Assembly (NCBI GenBank): GCA_030345135.1
Contig: CP128386.1
Location: 6,743,001 to 6,807,000 of the forward strand
Reading direction: 5' to 3'
DNA: 64,000 nt
Origin: Chitinophagaceae bacterium DXS
Lineage (GTDB): Bacteria > Bacteroidota > Bacteroidia > Chitinophagales > Chitinophagaceae
The notes below the pieces were generated by a model. It was given only the letters and a program-made list of their open reading frames with translations, made no database searches and was not told where the DNA came from. Made by a program: the position numbers and the translations under genes. The stretch's first letter is position 1. The number at the start of each line of letters is the position of its first letter. Of the stretch, positions 1 to 10,239 are shown in pieces.

Positions 1-2
1 AA

Positions 3-668
3 AGCAGCGCAACAAAAATTTCAGCGGGCAACGTCCTGTTTCTTTTTCCGGGGCAATGGCATACTTACAGACCCGCAAAGGAAATGGGCTGGAACGAATA
101 CTGGTTGGGCTTCACTGGCAGTTATATGAAGCAGTTAGACAATCCTCTTTTCTTTTCGCAGAAAAAACCGGTATATGATGTTGGCTTTAATGAACAAATG
201 GTAGCCTTATTTAACCAGGGAATTGAAGTCGCTGCTTACCAAAAAACAGCTCATCAGCAGGTGCTTGCCGGAATTATCAGCATGTTGTTAGGATTGGTAT
301 TTTATTCGGAAAAAAACAATTCGTTCAGGGATAGTGAAGTCATTTCAAAAATTAACCAGGCAAAGCTGATCATGCGTGAATCAACCGACGTTGATGTTAC
401 TCCGGAATCAATAGCCCAAACCCTGAATCTTGGTTATTCTTCCTTCAGAAAAGTGTTTAAGCAGTATACGGGATTTTCACCAAGACAATACCAACTTGAA
501 ATCAAGTTTCAAAAATCAAAAGAACTGTTATCAGGAACAGCTATGACAATCAATGAAATTGCGTCCTACCTGAACTTTGATTCTTTGAGTTATTTTGTCC
601 AGTTTTTTAAATCCAGGACCGGATTGTCACCGGGCGAATTCCGGCAGCGGATGAAAACAGGCAAATGA
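3..668 (+). CDS. AraC-family transcriptional regulator, 5' end outside window
   Basis: The reading frame is open from the first bases of the window, so the gene starts upstream and 221 residues are visible. The first ~30 residues, around a PGQWHTYRP motif, look like the end of an AraC-type cupin sensor domain. An internal ATG at 84 is therefore not the true start. The last ~100 residues form the double helix-turn-helix of AraC/XylS proteins: a first helix pair around SIAQTLNLGYSSFRKVFKQ, then INEIASYLNF with the family signature SYFVQFFKSRTGLSPGEFR. It should bind DNA and respond to a small ligand. It lies 290 bp upstream of the PSCyt operon on the same strand and is a reasonable local regulator of it, but that link is inferred from position only. 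Confidence 0.9.
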   Translation, partial: SSATKISAGNVLFLFPGQWHTYRPAKEMGWNEYWLGFTGSYMKQLDNPLFFSQKKPVYDVGFNEQMVALFNQGIEVAAYQKTAHQQVLAGIISMLLGLVFYSEKNNSFRDSEVISKINQAKLIMRESTDVDVTPESIAQTLNLGYSSFRKVFKQYTGFSPRQYQLEIKFQKSKELLSGTAMTINEIASYLNFDSLSYFVQFFKSRTGLSPGEFRQRMKTGK

Positions 669-958
669 CCTCGTTGTGCGTTTATCCTGTTAATTGTAAG
701 AGCGTCGATGTCCGTCAAATGCGAGCGTACTGTTACCCGTAAAAAATATCAAAAAGTGTAAAATATATCTCATTTTGTTCAGCTTGTTTGTTTTTTATAC
801 TGCTAACTTTAGCAGCGTATGCTGCCATGAAAATTTACCCCGGTAGGAAGATGACTAATATCCTGCACAGGTACTAACGATTGCAAAAGATTTCAGGTGG
901 CTGCACATAAGTCAGAAATTCGTCGTTTGATCAAAATAACCAAAGCCTTACTGGCCAT

Positions 959-3283
959 ATGAAGATTCGCACACAAGTTATTTGCCTGCTATGCATTGCT
1001 GTCATTGTAGCAGTTGCTCCTGTTGGCTGTAAAAATGAAACAGGTTCTTCCGGATCAGAGAATAAACTTCCCGACGTTGTAAGTTATAATTTCGATATAC
1101 GCCCGATACTTTCAGATAAGTGCCTGGCCTGTCATGGTCCCGATGCCAACAAGCGACAGGCAGGGCTAAGAATGGATGATGCGAAAAGCGCATTCGCGGC
1201 ATTAAAGGAACACCCCGGCGCTCACGCACTGGTGGCCGGCATGCCGCAGCTTTCAGAAGCTTATCTGCGTATAACTTCTACAGATACTGCAGAACTGATG
1301 CCACCGCCATCGTCTAATTTGAAATTAACGCCTCGTGAAATAGGCCTGATTGAAAAATGGATAAAGCAGGGAGCGAAGTACGAAAAACACTGGGCATTTG
1401 TTCCTCCTAAAAAAGCTCCACTGCCTAAAGTGGAGATGAAGAACTGGCCCAAAAATGAGATCGATTATTTTGTACTGCAGAAACAGGAACAAAAGGGGCT
1501 GAAGCCGAATGACGAAGCGGATAAAGAACGTTTATTGAAACGGATCTGTTTTGACATTACAGGTCTTCCTCCAACGCTTAAGATGATGGATGATTTTCTC
1601 GCTGACAGTAGTGCGGGTGCTTATGATAAAATGGTTGATCAACTGCTTCAAAGCCCGGCATACGGAGAAAAAATGTCCATACACTGGCTTGATCTTGCAC
1701 GTTATGCGGATTCGCACGGCTACCAGGATGACGGTTACCGCACACAGTGGCCATGGCGCGATTGGGTGATACATGCGTTTAACGAAAACATGCATTACAA
1801 TGATTTCGTTACATGGCAACTGGCGGGCGATCTGCTGCCTGATGCTACAAAAGAACAACTGCTGGCAACCGGCTTCAACCGCAACCATAAAATAACAGAG
1901 GAGGGTGGCGTAATTCCGGAAGAATACAGAACAATGTATGTTATGGACCGGACCGACCTTTTGGGAAAAGGATTGCTGGGGGTAACGTTGGAATGTGCGC
2001 GCTGCCACGATCATAAGTACGATCCCTTTTCTCAAAAAGATTACTACCAGATGTCCGCTTTCTTCAACAATATTAAAGAAGTCGGCATTGAGTCTGTTAT
2101 TGGCGGGCCCGAGACCTACGCGAAGAAACCCATGCTTGAGATCAGCAATGAGGACGTGAGGAAAACGCTCACTTTTATCAACAAGCAGGATACTGACAGA
2201 CTGATTGTTTCTGTAATGGGCGACCAGGATACCCTTCGCAAAACACATATTCTTCACCGTGGTGCATATGATGCACCTGGTGATGAAGTGCAGGTAGGCA
2301 CACCGTCATCAATCCTTCCCTTTAACAGCAGCTATCCTCAAAACAGGTTAGGCCTGGCTGAATGGTTGTTTGATAAAAACAACCCGCTTACATCAAGAGT
2401 ATATGTAAATCTTTTGTGGCAGGAATTTTTTGGAAGAGGCATCGTAAAAACTTCCGGCGATTTTGGTATGCAAGGGGAATTGCCATCGAACCCGGCATTG
2501 CTTGACTGGCTGGCGGTGGACTTCATGGAGCATAACTGGGATATTAAACGGCTGGTGAAACAAATGGTAACCTCGGCAACCTATCGACAATCGGCCGTTG
2601 TATCTCCGCAAAAGCTTGCTGCAGACCCTGAAAATGTTTTGCTGGCAAGGAGCTCGCGCTATCATGTAGAGGCGGAGGTGATCAGGGACATGGTGCTGGC
2701 AAGCAGCGGCCTGCTCAACCCCATGATTGGCGGCCCAAGTGTAAAACCATACCAGCCCGCTGGTTTATGGGAAGGCGCTACCTCTGGCCGGGGATTGTTG
2801 TCTATGTATGTACAGGACCACGGCGCTAAACTTTATCGCAGAGGTATGTACACGCTCTTTAAACGTACGGTACCGCCGCCAACAATGGTCATCTTCGATG
2901 CAAGCAGCAGGGATATCTGTGAAGTGCGCCGATTAAAAACCAACACACCGCTTCAGGCATTGGTTATGATGAACGATCCGGCTGTGCTTGAGGCTTCGCG
3001 CGTGCTGGCGCAAAGATTACTCGAAGAAAAATCAGACACAAAAAGCAAGATCACGAAAGCATTCAGGCTTATTGTCTGTAGAAAGCCAAAGGAAAAAGAG
3101 CTGGAGATCTTAAGCAGGTATTATGACAAACAATTGCATTCAATAGATGCGGCTACTGCAAATAAAATGTTGGCTGAAGGAGAATATCCGATCGCGGGAG
3201 ATGTAGACAAAAAAGCACTGGCATCTATGATGCGTACAATTTCCACGATATACAATCTGGAAGAAACAATCATGAAATCCTAA
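959..3283 (+). CDS. PSCyt1/DUF1549/DUF1553 diheme c-type cytochrome protein
   Basis: This 774-residue protein begins with a hydrophobic export signal ending in a weak lipobox (PVGC, Cys24), so it is likely a lipoprotein. Residues ~45-140 form a planctomycete-type cytochrome domain (PSCyt1) with heme motif CLACH at 55-59. Residues ~160-370 match DUF1549, with TGLPPT, WLDLARYADSHGY and a second heme motif CARCH at 346-350. Residues ~450-740 match DUF1553 (LTSRVYVNLLWQEFFGRGIV, CEVRRLKTNTPLQALVMMN). The LamG/concanavalin insert common in longer homologues is missing. Proteins of this group occur in pairs with DUF1501 proteins, as here with the gene 340 bp downstream. The reaction is unknown; periplasmic oxidation of a carbohydrate-derived substrate is a common guess. 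Family assignment is firm, function is not. Confidence 0.88.
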   Translation: MKIRTQVICLLCIAVIVAVAPVGCKNETGSSGSENKLPDVVSYNFDIRPILSDKCLACHGPDANKRQAGLRMDDAKSAFAALKEHPGAHALVAGMPQLSEAYLRITSTDTAELMPPPSSNLKLTPREIGLIEKWIKQGAKYEKHWAFVPPKKAPLPKVEMKNWPKNEIDYFVLQKQEQKGLKPNDEADKERLLKRICFDITGLPPTLKMMDDFLADSSAGAYDKMVDQLLQSPAYGEKMSIHWLDLARYADSHGYQDDGYRTQWPWRDWVIHAFNENMHYNDFVTWQLAGDLLPDATKEQLLATGFNRNHKITEEGGVIPEEYRTMYVMDRTDLLGKGLLGVTLECARCHDHKYDPFSQKDYYQMSAFFNNIKEVGIESVIGGPETYAKKPMLEISNEDVRKTLTFINKQDTDRLIVSVMGDQDTLRKTHILHRGAYDAPGDEVQVGTPSSILPFNSSYPQNRLGLAEWLFDKNNPLTSRVYVNLLWQEFFGRGIVKTSGDFGMQGELPSNPALLDWLAVDFMEHNWDIKRLVKQMVTSATYRQSAVVSPQKLAADPENVLLARSSRYHVEAEVIRDMVLASSGLLNPMIGGPSVKPYQPAGLWEGATSGRGLLSMYVQDHGAKLYRRGMYTLFKRTVPPPTMVIFDASSRDICEVRRLKTNTPLQALVMMNDPAVLEASRVLAQRLLEEKSDTKSKITKAFRLIVCRKPKEKELEILSRYYDKQLHSIDAATANKMLAEGEYPIAGDVDKKALASMMRTISTIYNLEETIMKS

Positions 3284-3296
3284 GGATAGCTGATCG

Positions 3297-3610
3297 CTGA
3301 TGTCTGATGTGTTTTGGTGTTAAAGCTCAATAAAACAAAAACTGAAACCTGATCGCTGATGTCTGATGTCTGATGTGTTTTGGTGCTAAAGGTTAATAAA
3401 ACAAAAACTTTGATTATGTGATGGCAAATGGGTAGAGGCTTCCCTGAAACCTGATACCTGATCGCTGATGTCTGATCGCTGATGTCTGATGAGTTTTGGT
3501 GCTAAAGGTTAATAAAACAAAAACTTTGATTATGTGATGGCAAATGGATAGTGGCGTTCCTGAAACCTGAAACCTGACACCTTATCGCTGATAGCTGATA
3601 GCTTAACAAA
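3297..3610 (+). repeat. Intergenic direct repeats with TCTGATG/GCTGATA motifs
   Basis: Three related copies of a block starting GTTTTGGTG(C/T)TAAAG begin at 3311, 3377 and 3493. The last two also share the following TTTGATTATGTGATGGCAAATGG segment. Between them run short iterations of GATCGCTGATGTCTGATG, CCTGAAACCTGA and GCTGATAGCTGATAGC. The stretch lies between two genes that are probably co-transcribed, so it would be part of the mRNA. No ORF is supported. It resembles low-complexity repeat spacers; a role in mRNA structure is possible but not shown. Confidence 0.75.
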
Positions 3611-3622
3611 AAACTTGTTGAT

Positions 3623-5077
3623 ATGGATAATGAAATTTTAGAACACGGCTTTACCTGGAATCGACGCCGTTTCCTTTCTGCTATGAGTCTCGGCATAGGA
3701 AGCATGGCATTGGGTTCCCTGTTAATGCCCGAACTCTTTAGCAGCGGCGGTGCAGATGAAGAAGCCATAAAAGCCGGCCTTCCTCATTTTGCTCCGAAGG
3801 CTAAGCGGATCATTTATCTTTTCCAGAATGGCGCGCCTGCACAACAGGAACTGTTTGACTATAAACCAAAGCTGAGGGAAATGACCGGCACGGAGATTCC
3901 TTCTTCTGTTCGCGGTACACAGCGGCTTACCGGTATGACTTCGGGGCAATCGTCCCTGCCGCTGGTAGGCTCTTTCGTTGATTTTAAACAATACGGTAAC
4001 TCGCGTGCCTGGATCAGTGACCTGATGCCTTATACTGCAAAAGTGGTGGACGATATATGTATCGTCAGATCAATGCATACGGAGGCCATTAACCATGACC
4101 CTGCACTTACTTTTATACAAACCGGATCGCAGCAGGGCAACAGGCCAAGCATGGGCTCATGGCTGAGCTACGGCCTTGGCAATGAAAATAAAAATCTGCC
4201 CAACTTCACCGTATTGCTTTCCAGGGGCATTGGCAATGGACAAGGTGTTTATTCAAAATTATGGTCCAATGGGTTTCTTGATTCTATACACCAGGGCGTT
4301 CAGTTCAGCAAAGGGGAGGACCCGGTACTTTACCTGCGTGACCCCGCTGGTATGGACAGGAAGGCACGCCGTGAAATGCTTGACAATCTTTCTGAGCTGA
4401 ATGAAATTTCCTACAAAGAAATGGGCGACCCGGAAATTCACGCAAAGATCAGGCAATATGAAATGGCCTACCGGATGCAGACGGCCGTGCCACAGGTAAT
4501 GGATCTATCCAAAGAACCAGATCATATCGTAAAGATGTATGGTCCTGATTGTCTTGTCCCCGGCACGTTTGCGGCCAATTGCCTGCTTGCAAGAAAATTA
4601 TCTGAGAATGGCGTTCGCTTTGTGCAGCTATACCACCAGGGCTGGGACCAACATGGTAACCTGCCTTATGAAATAGCCAAACAGGCAAAGGATGTGGACC
4701 AGGCATCAGCAGCGCTGGTAATGGATCTAAAACAGCGTGGTCTGCTGGATGAAACACTGGTGATATGGGGAGGCGAATTTGGCCGCACGAGTTATACGCA
4801 GGGCAAGCTTACGAAAGATAATTATGGGAGGGATCATCACCCAAGATGCTTTACTATCTGGATGGCCGGTGGCGGAATTAAGCCCGGTATTGTGTATGGT
4901 GAAACAGATGAGTTTGGATATAATATCGTCAAAGATCCTGTTCATGTACACGATTTCCAGGCGACGATCTTAAACCAGATGGGACTTGATCATGAGAAGC
5001 TCATATTCAAACACCTGGGCCGCAGGTACCGCCTTACAGATGTTTCGGGTAAAGTGATCAGGGATATCATTACATAG
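3623..5077 (+). CDS. DUF1501 protein with Tat signal (sulfatase-like fold)
   Basis: The 484-residue product starts with a twin-arginine signal (NRRRFLSAMSLGIGSMALG, arginines 14-16), indicating folded export to the periplasm. The rest matches DUF1501, a family related to alkaline phosphatase/sulfatase-like metalloenzymes. Visible motifs include IYLFQNGAPAQQELFDYKP, VRSMHTEAINHDPA, FVQLYHQGWDQHGN and WGGEFGRTSYTQG, with repeated His/Asp residues that may bind metal. It is the usual partner of DUF1549/DUF1553 cytochrome proteins, and the upstream gene is exactly that. Substrate and reaction are unknown. The ATG at 3623 is chosen because it places the RR motif near the N-terminus. Confidence 0.88.
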   Translation: MDNEILEHGFTWNRRRFLSAMSLGIGSMALGSLLMPELFSSGGADEEAIKAGLPHFAPKAKRIIYLFQNGAPAQQELFDYKPKLREMTGTEIPSSVRGTQRLTGMTSGQSSLPLVGSFVDFKQYGNSRAWISDLMPYTAKVVDDICIVRSMHTEAINHDPALTFIQTGSQQGNRPSMGSWLSYGLGNENKNLPNFTVLLSRGIGNGQGVYSKLWSNGFLDSIHQGVQFSKGEDPVLYLRDPAGMDRKARREMLDNLSELNEISYKEMGDPEIHAKIRQYEMAYRMQTAVPQVMDLSKEPDHIVKMYGPDCLVPGTFAANCLLARKLSENGVRFVQLYHQGWDQHGNLPYEIAKQAKDVDQASAALVMDLKQRGLLDETLVIWGGEFGRTSYTQGKLTKDNYGRDHHPRCFTIWMAGGGIKPGIVYGETDEFGYNIVKDPVHVHDFQATILNQMGLDHEKLIFKHLGRRYRLTDVSGKVIRDIIT

Positions 5078-5354
5078 TGTTAAGTCAAAAGTAAAAAGTA
5101 AAAATTCAAAACGCTTTAATGCAGTGATGTTGCTTGTTTTTGAAACTAACTTACTACAATTTACAGTTGACAAGATACCAGATACAAAACATAACGATTC
5201 AATGTCGTTGAATTGGTAAGACTCAAACAGTAGTTCTGTTCAAATTTAAGTACCCGTCCGAACGGGTGTTCGCTACGGGCGGGCTTCGTAAATCGTACTT
5301 CGTACTTGTATTAAAAGTTCTTTCCTTAATTCAACTTTAACTGTCCTTGTTCTA

Positions 5355-7511
5355 ATGAAGATAAGATTCAGCATTCTCGGCGCGCAGCTATTGCTTGTAC
5401 TGGATATTTTTATTGTTTTTTTATTGTTGTTTGAAGGCAAGCTTCACATACCTGCATGGCTTCAGTCTATAGGGCGTGTGCATCCGCTGTTGCTGCATTT
5501 TCCCATCGTTATTTTAATCATGGCGATGCTGCTGGAGTTCTTCCGTTTCAGGAAAGATATTGCTTCCAATGCTTTTTATAAAAAGCTGACTTACTACCTG
5601 CTGTTGTCAGGCACATTACTGGCTGGTATCACCGTGTTTATGGGGCTTATTCTTTCGCATGAAGAAGGTTATGCAGGGGATACTTTACAATGGCATAAAT
5701 GGACAGGCGTTGCAATATTTTTTATCGCCTCTATCATTTATTTCGTCAGGAATAGCAGCTGGTACAGATCCGCATTTGCGAAAGCCGGGGCCGTTGTTAC
5801 GGTACTTGTAATTGTTGTAAGCGGACATTTCGGCGCAGCTATAACACATGGTGATAATTTTATCTCCCAGCCTTTGGCAGTTTATTACCCGGAGCCACAG
5901 GTGCCATTTGAGCAGGCGGTGGTTTTTAATGATGTAATTAAACCGGTACTTGTAAAGAAATGTGCGGGCTGCCATAATCCTGACAAACTGAAAGGAGAGT
6001 TGATCTTAACCGATTCTGCATCCATCATGAAAGGTGGAAAATCCGGTAAATTGTTCAATCATGAAGCACCGGAACTAAGCCTGTTACTGCAACGCATTCA
6101 TCTGCCGGAGAACGAAAAAAAACACATGCCACCGGCTGGCAGGCCACAGCTTACCGATATTGAAGCAATGCTCCTTACCAGATGGATCCAATCCAACAAA
6201 ATTTACTTCTCCGGGAAGGTGGCTGAATTGCCCGAACGCGATTCGCTGCGGATGGTTGCTGCAACTGTATTACAGCCGCCAGGTAACGTTGCTGAAGTGT
6301 ATGATTTTGACGCAGCGGATGAAAAAGCTGTCGCAAAGCTGAATACAGATTATCGCACCATACTTCCGCTTGCAAAGGAATCACCGGCGCTTGCTGTAAA
6401 TCTTTACAATGGGGATGTATATTCAGTCAAACAATTACAGGAACTTGATGGGATCAAAAAACAGGTTGTTTCATTGGATCTTAATAAACTTCCTGTGTCT
6501 GACGCGGACCTTAAAAGTATCAGCCAGTTTGAAAACCTCCGGCACCTTTACCTGAACTTTACGGATATTACCACTACCGGTTTGAAAGAGTTATTGCCTT
6601 TACAGCACTTGCAATCCCTTGCCGTTTCGGGAACAAAAATCAATTATAAGGATCTTATTGCTGTACTGCCTGGTTTTAAAAATCTTAAGACGATAGCGGT
6701 ATGGAACACGCCGTTGTCCGGGGCAGAAATAAAGCAACTGCAAACAGCTAACAAACATATTCAGTTTATAGAAGGCTTTGTAGATGATGGCAGCGATAAG
6801 CTAAAACTCAATCCGCCGCATGTTGAAAATGCATCAATGGTTTTCGCACAATCGTCACCCGTATTGCTAAGTCACCCGGTAAAAGGCGTAGAAATACGAT
6901 ATACGCTGGATGGCACGGAACCTGACAACATCAAATCTCCTGTATTCAGTAGCGCGGTTACGGTGAAAGAAAATACGGTGGTGAAGGCAAAAGCTTATAA
7001 AACCGGGTGGTTTGCAAGTGATGTGGTGAATTTTTCTTTTTTGAAAAGTACCATCAAGCCGGATAGTTTGCGGTTACTATATAAACTAAACAGTGTACAC
7101 CAGGCTGAAGGCGCAAACACATTTTTTGATACAAGGCTGGGTGTGATCGGCGCCAATAATCCCGCATGGGCCAACAATTGGGCAGGCGTCAAGCATTCAG
7201 ATATGGGACTTGTTGCCCTATTTAACAAACCCGTAACTGTCAGCTCACTTGGCCTTCATTATATGGTGGAAGAAGAAACAGGCATCCTTCCTCCGGGAAC
7301 CGTACAGGTATGGGGCGGTGCAGATGAACAACACTTAAAACTCCTTACCACTTTTAATAAAGCACCCCTGCCTGCGAAGAAAGAAAAACCAACCATCAGG
7401 ATCATGCAAAGCAGTTGGAAACCCGTTACAGTTTCCTGTCTTAAAATAATTGCCACCCCACATGAAAAAGACAAGAAGTTATTACTTGTTGATGAAATGA
7501 TGCTGAATTAA
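5355..7511 (+). CDS. Membrane DUF2231/monoheme cytochrome/LRR/chitobiase-like multidomain protein
   Basis: This 718-residue protein has four or five hydrophobic segments in residues 1-165 with the DUF2231-like motif RVHPLLLHFPIVIL. A PSCyt1-type heme domain follows (CAGCH at 203-207, then HMPPAGRPQLT). Residues ~370-465 form short leucine-rich repeats (LRHLYLNFTDITTTGL, LQSLAVSGTKI). Residues ~497-560 resemble the chitobiase/beta-hexosaminidase C-terminal sandwich (IRYTLDGTEPDNIKSPVF), and the tail may be an F5/8-like beta-sandwich. It follows the PSCyt/DUF1501 pair on the same strand and probably belongs to the same operon, perhaps passing electrons from the periplasmic cytochrome to the membrane. 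That role is inferred. Confidence 0.85.
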   Translation: MKIRFSILGAQLLLVLDIFIVFLLLFEGKLHIPAWLQSIGRVHPLLLHFPIVILIMAMLLEFFRFRKDIASNAFYKKLTYYLLLSGTLLAGITVFMGLILSHEEGYAGDTLQWHKWTGVAIFFIASIIYFVRNSSWYRSAFAKAGAVVTVLVIVVSGHFGAAITHGDNFISQPLAVYYPEPQVPFEQAVVFNDVIKPVLVKKCAGCHNPDKLKGELILTDSASIMKGGKSGKLFNHEAPELSLLLQRIHLPENEKKHMPPAGRPQLTDIEAMLLTRWIQSNKIYFSGKVAELPERDSLRMVAATVLQPPGNVAEVYDFDAADEKAVAKLNTDYRTILPLAKESPALAVNLYNGDVYSVKQLQELDGIKKQVVSLDLNKLPVSDADLKSISQFENLRHLYLNFTDITTTGLKELLPLQHLQSLAVSGTKINYKDLIAVLPGFKNLKTIAVWNTPLSGAEIKQLQTANKHIQFIEGFVDDGSDKLKLNPPHVENASMVFAQSSPVLLSHPVKGVEIRYTLDGTEPDNIKSPVFSSAVTVKENTVVKAKAYKTGWFASDVVNFSFLKSTIKPDSLRLLYKLNSVHQAEGANTFFDTRLGVIGANNPAWANNWAGVKHSDMGLVALFNKPVTVSSLGLHYMVEEETGILPPGTVQVWGGADEQHLKLLTTFNKAPLPAKKEKPTIRIMQSSWKPVTVSCLKIIATPHEKDKKLLLVDEMMLN

Positions 7512-7530
7512 GGAGCTTTAGGCAATCGTA

Positions 7531-7671
7531 TCATTGCCGTCTGCTTCAGCTGACGGAAAATGAAGCTCATTGATATGGCTTTAGCCACACAATCCGCTGT
7601 TTCTATTTTTAGGGCTAAAGCCCAATTTAAAGCTCAACCACTTATCCGTCAGCTGAAGCAGACGGCAATGA
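7531..7671. repeat. 141-bp element bounded by 27-bp perfect inverted repeats
   Basis: The arms at 7531-7557 and 7645-7671 are exact reverse complements and read (T)CATTGCCGTCTGCTTCAGC onward on the left. The 87-bp interior contains smaller palindromes around GGCTTTAGCC and GGGCTAAAGCCC. The element begins 19 bp after the stop codon of the preceding multidomain gene. It could act as a strong transcription terminator or be a miniature inverted-repeat element; a T-tract is not obvious, so a mobile origin is favoured. Confidence 0.7.
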
Positions 7672-7721
7672 ATTCAAGTGATGCCATCCGAAAATCATAG
7701 AAATTCCGGGTTGATGATTAT

Positions 7722-9835
7722 GTTGTTGATACGCAACGCTCATTGGCATTGCTGCATACCAACAACGGCGGGCATTACTATTGCCGTTTTTCTCTTGCAC
7801 TTTACGCTGATCGCCGTTGTTGCGTGTGTAGGGCGGAAATGTGTATGGCACACCAACAACACAGTTTGCCATCTAGAAGAGAAATTGCGACTACGCACTT
7901 GTGTTGTTGGTACGCCTGGCACTCTGCTAAGCCGCATACCAACAACGGCGATCGGCGTGATTGTGCAAGATTACTGTCATTCTATTTTTGATTGTGGCAA
8001 ACCAAATTCTATAGTCGATATGAGGAAAAGATAATCACAACAGCACCGATAACAAGTATATAATAATCAGCAAGCCTGCAACCGCATCGTCACCTCGACG
8101 GCAGGAGAGGTCTCCCGAATATAGACCTGATGATGATATTTTATGAGCGTTTGATATTTCAGTGACTGTCGTTGGTGCGCAGCGTGGGCAGGTGAGTAAG
8201 GGCATCAATGACATGTGAGGCTATCCGAAAATCATAAAAAGTTCGAGTTGATATTTAAAGTGCAACTACGCACTTAAGCCGATAATTAAATAAAAGGGGT
8301 TAATGTCCTATGGACAAGGCCGCACTTGTATGTTTCAGTGTCTATTGAGCTTAAAGTCCTACGGACTATTAACGAAAGATGAACTGTCATCTCTTTTTGA
8401 TTGTGGCAAATCAAATTCTATAGTCGATATGACAATCCTGGCTTATCAGAAAAAATAATCACAACAGCACCGATAACAAGTATATAATAACCAGCAAGCC
8501 TGCAACCGCATCGTCACCTCGACGGCAGGAGAGGTCTCCCGAATATAGACCTGATGATGATATTTTATGAGCGTTTGATATTTCAGTGACTGTCGTTGGT
8601 GCGCAGCATGGGCAGGTGAGTAAGGGCACCAATGACATGTGAGGCTATCCGAAAATCATAAAAAGTTCGAGTTGATATTTAAAGTGCAACTACGCACTTA
8701 AGCCGATAATTAAATAAAAGGGGTTAATGTCCTATGGACAAGGCCGCACTTGTATGTTTCAGTGTCTATTGAGCTTAAAGTCCTACGGACTATTAACGAA
8801 AGATGAACTGTCATCTCTTTTTGATTGTGGCAAATCAAATTCTATAGTCGATATGACGATCCTGGCTTATCAGAAAAAATAATCACAACAGCACCGATAA
8901 CAAGTTTATAATAATCAGCAAGCCTGCAACCGCATCGTCACCTCGACGGCAGGAGAGGTCTCCCGAATATAGACCTGGTGATGATATTTTATGAGCGTTT
9001 GATATTTCAGTGACCGTCGTTGGTGTGCAGCGTGGGCAGGTGAGTAAGGGAATCAATGACATGTGAGGCTATCCGAAAATCATAGAAAGTTCGAGTTGAT
9101 AATTATGTTGTTGGTACGCAACGCTCATTGGCATTGCTGCATACCAACAACGGCGATCATCCCGAAGGTGCATCAATCCAGGCTTGAGATGTTTACTATA
9201 GCTGGTAACATGTAACTGCCTCTCGCACAAAAGCATGACCGCCGTTGTTGGTGTGTAGCGCGGGCTGGTGAGTAAGGGCACCAACAACAAGTGAGGTTAT
9301 CCAAAAATCTTAGAAAGTTCGAGTCGATAATTATGTTGTTGGTACGCAACGCTCATTTGCATTGCTGCATACCAACAACGGCGAAGCCGATAATTAAATA
9401 AAAGGGGTTAATGTCCTATGGACAAGGCAGCACTTGTATGTTTCAGTGTCTATTGAGCTTAAAGTCCTACGGACTATTAACGAAAGATGAACTGTCATCT
9501 CTTTTTGATTGTGGCAAATCAAATTCTATAGTGGATATGACAATCCTGGCTTATCAGAAAAAATAATCACAACAGCACCGATAACAAGTATATAATAATC
9601 AGCAAGCCTGCAACCGCATCGTCACCTCGACGGCAGGAGAGGTCTCCCGAATATAGACCTGATGATGATATTTTATGAGCGTTTGATATTTCAGTGACTG
9701 TCGTTGGTGTGCAGCGTGGGCAGGTGAGTAAGGGCACCAATGACATGTGAGGCTATCCGAAAATCATAAAAAGTTCGAGTTGATAATTATGTTGTTGGTA
9801 TGCAACGCTCATTTGCATTGCTGCATACCAACAAC
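7722..9835. repeat. Seven GTTGTTGGT/ACCAACAAC palindromic repeats
   Basis: Imperfect ~45-bp palindromes with arms GTTGTTGGT and ACCAACAAC occur at 7722-7766, 7816-7860, 7903-7946, 9107-9151, 9244-9288, 9335-9379 and 9791-9835. Many continue with CGGCG on the right or CCGCC on the left. Two subtypes exist: one with interior ACGCAACGCTCATT.GCATTG and one with interior GTGTGTAG.GCGG. More decayed versions (GTCGTTGGTGCGCAGC ... ATCAATGAC) sit inside each 424-bp unit. The form is like REP/BIME elements, but no matching transposase is present in the window. Confidence 0.8.
8032..9563. repeat. Tandem 424-bp repeat units, third unit enlarged
   Basis: The sequence TAATCACAACAGCACCGATA begins at 8032, 8456, 8880 and 9564. 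Units 1 and 2 are each exactly 424 bp and differ at only a few positions. Unit 3 is 684 bp because ~260 bp of palindrome-rich sequence is added between ~9103 and ~9385, after which the normal unit resumes. A partial fourth unit runs from 9564 to about 9790. Near identity indicates recent duplication or ongoing homogenisation. The units show no protein coding signal. Confidence 0.9.
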
Positions 9836-10239
9836 GGCGATCGGCGTAATTGTGCAAGAGTACTGTCATTCTATTTTTGATTGTGGCAAACCAAATTCCT
9901 CAATGCCAATGACAGATTTTATAACAGTAACAGTCTTTCCCGTAGGGAATTAAGCTTAATAGAAATGATCGAATCGAGGACCTCATAGCCCGTTAGGGCT
10001 TTAATCTATGAAAGGGTTAATGTCCTACGGACAAGAGGAGCATAAATTATTTGCTTTTCTATTGAGCTATAAGCCCTACGGGCTATTGACGCCAGGTATA
10101 CTGTCATTACCTTTTTGATTGTGGTTAATCAAATTACCTCAGTCGACATGACGATCAGGTTTCATAGTGTAGTAAATTTAAGCAGCACTTATTCATGCCT
10201 ATAGCTGTCCAGAAAATCATAGAAATTCCGGGTTGATGA

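Noticed and set aside
1532-2257. 241-residue open frame on the minus strand
   Set aside because: It lies wholly inside the PSCyt gene, whose motifs are clear on the plus strand, and its translation shows no recognisable family.
7678-8034. 118-residue and overlapping shorter frames in the repeat array
   Set aside because: They translate palindromic repeat text, occur in several frames on both strands and are rich in repeated TNN segments.
8032-9563. Possible CRISPR or satellite array
   Set aside because: Units are 424 bp and contiguous, with no short repeat-spacer alternation and no cas genes.
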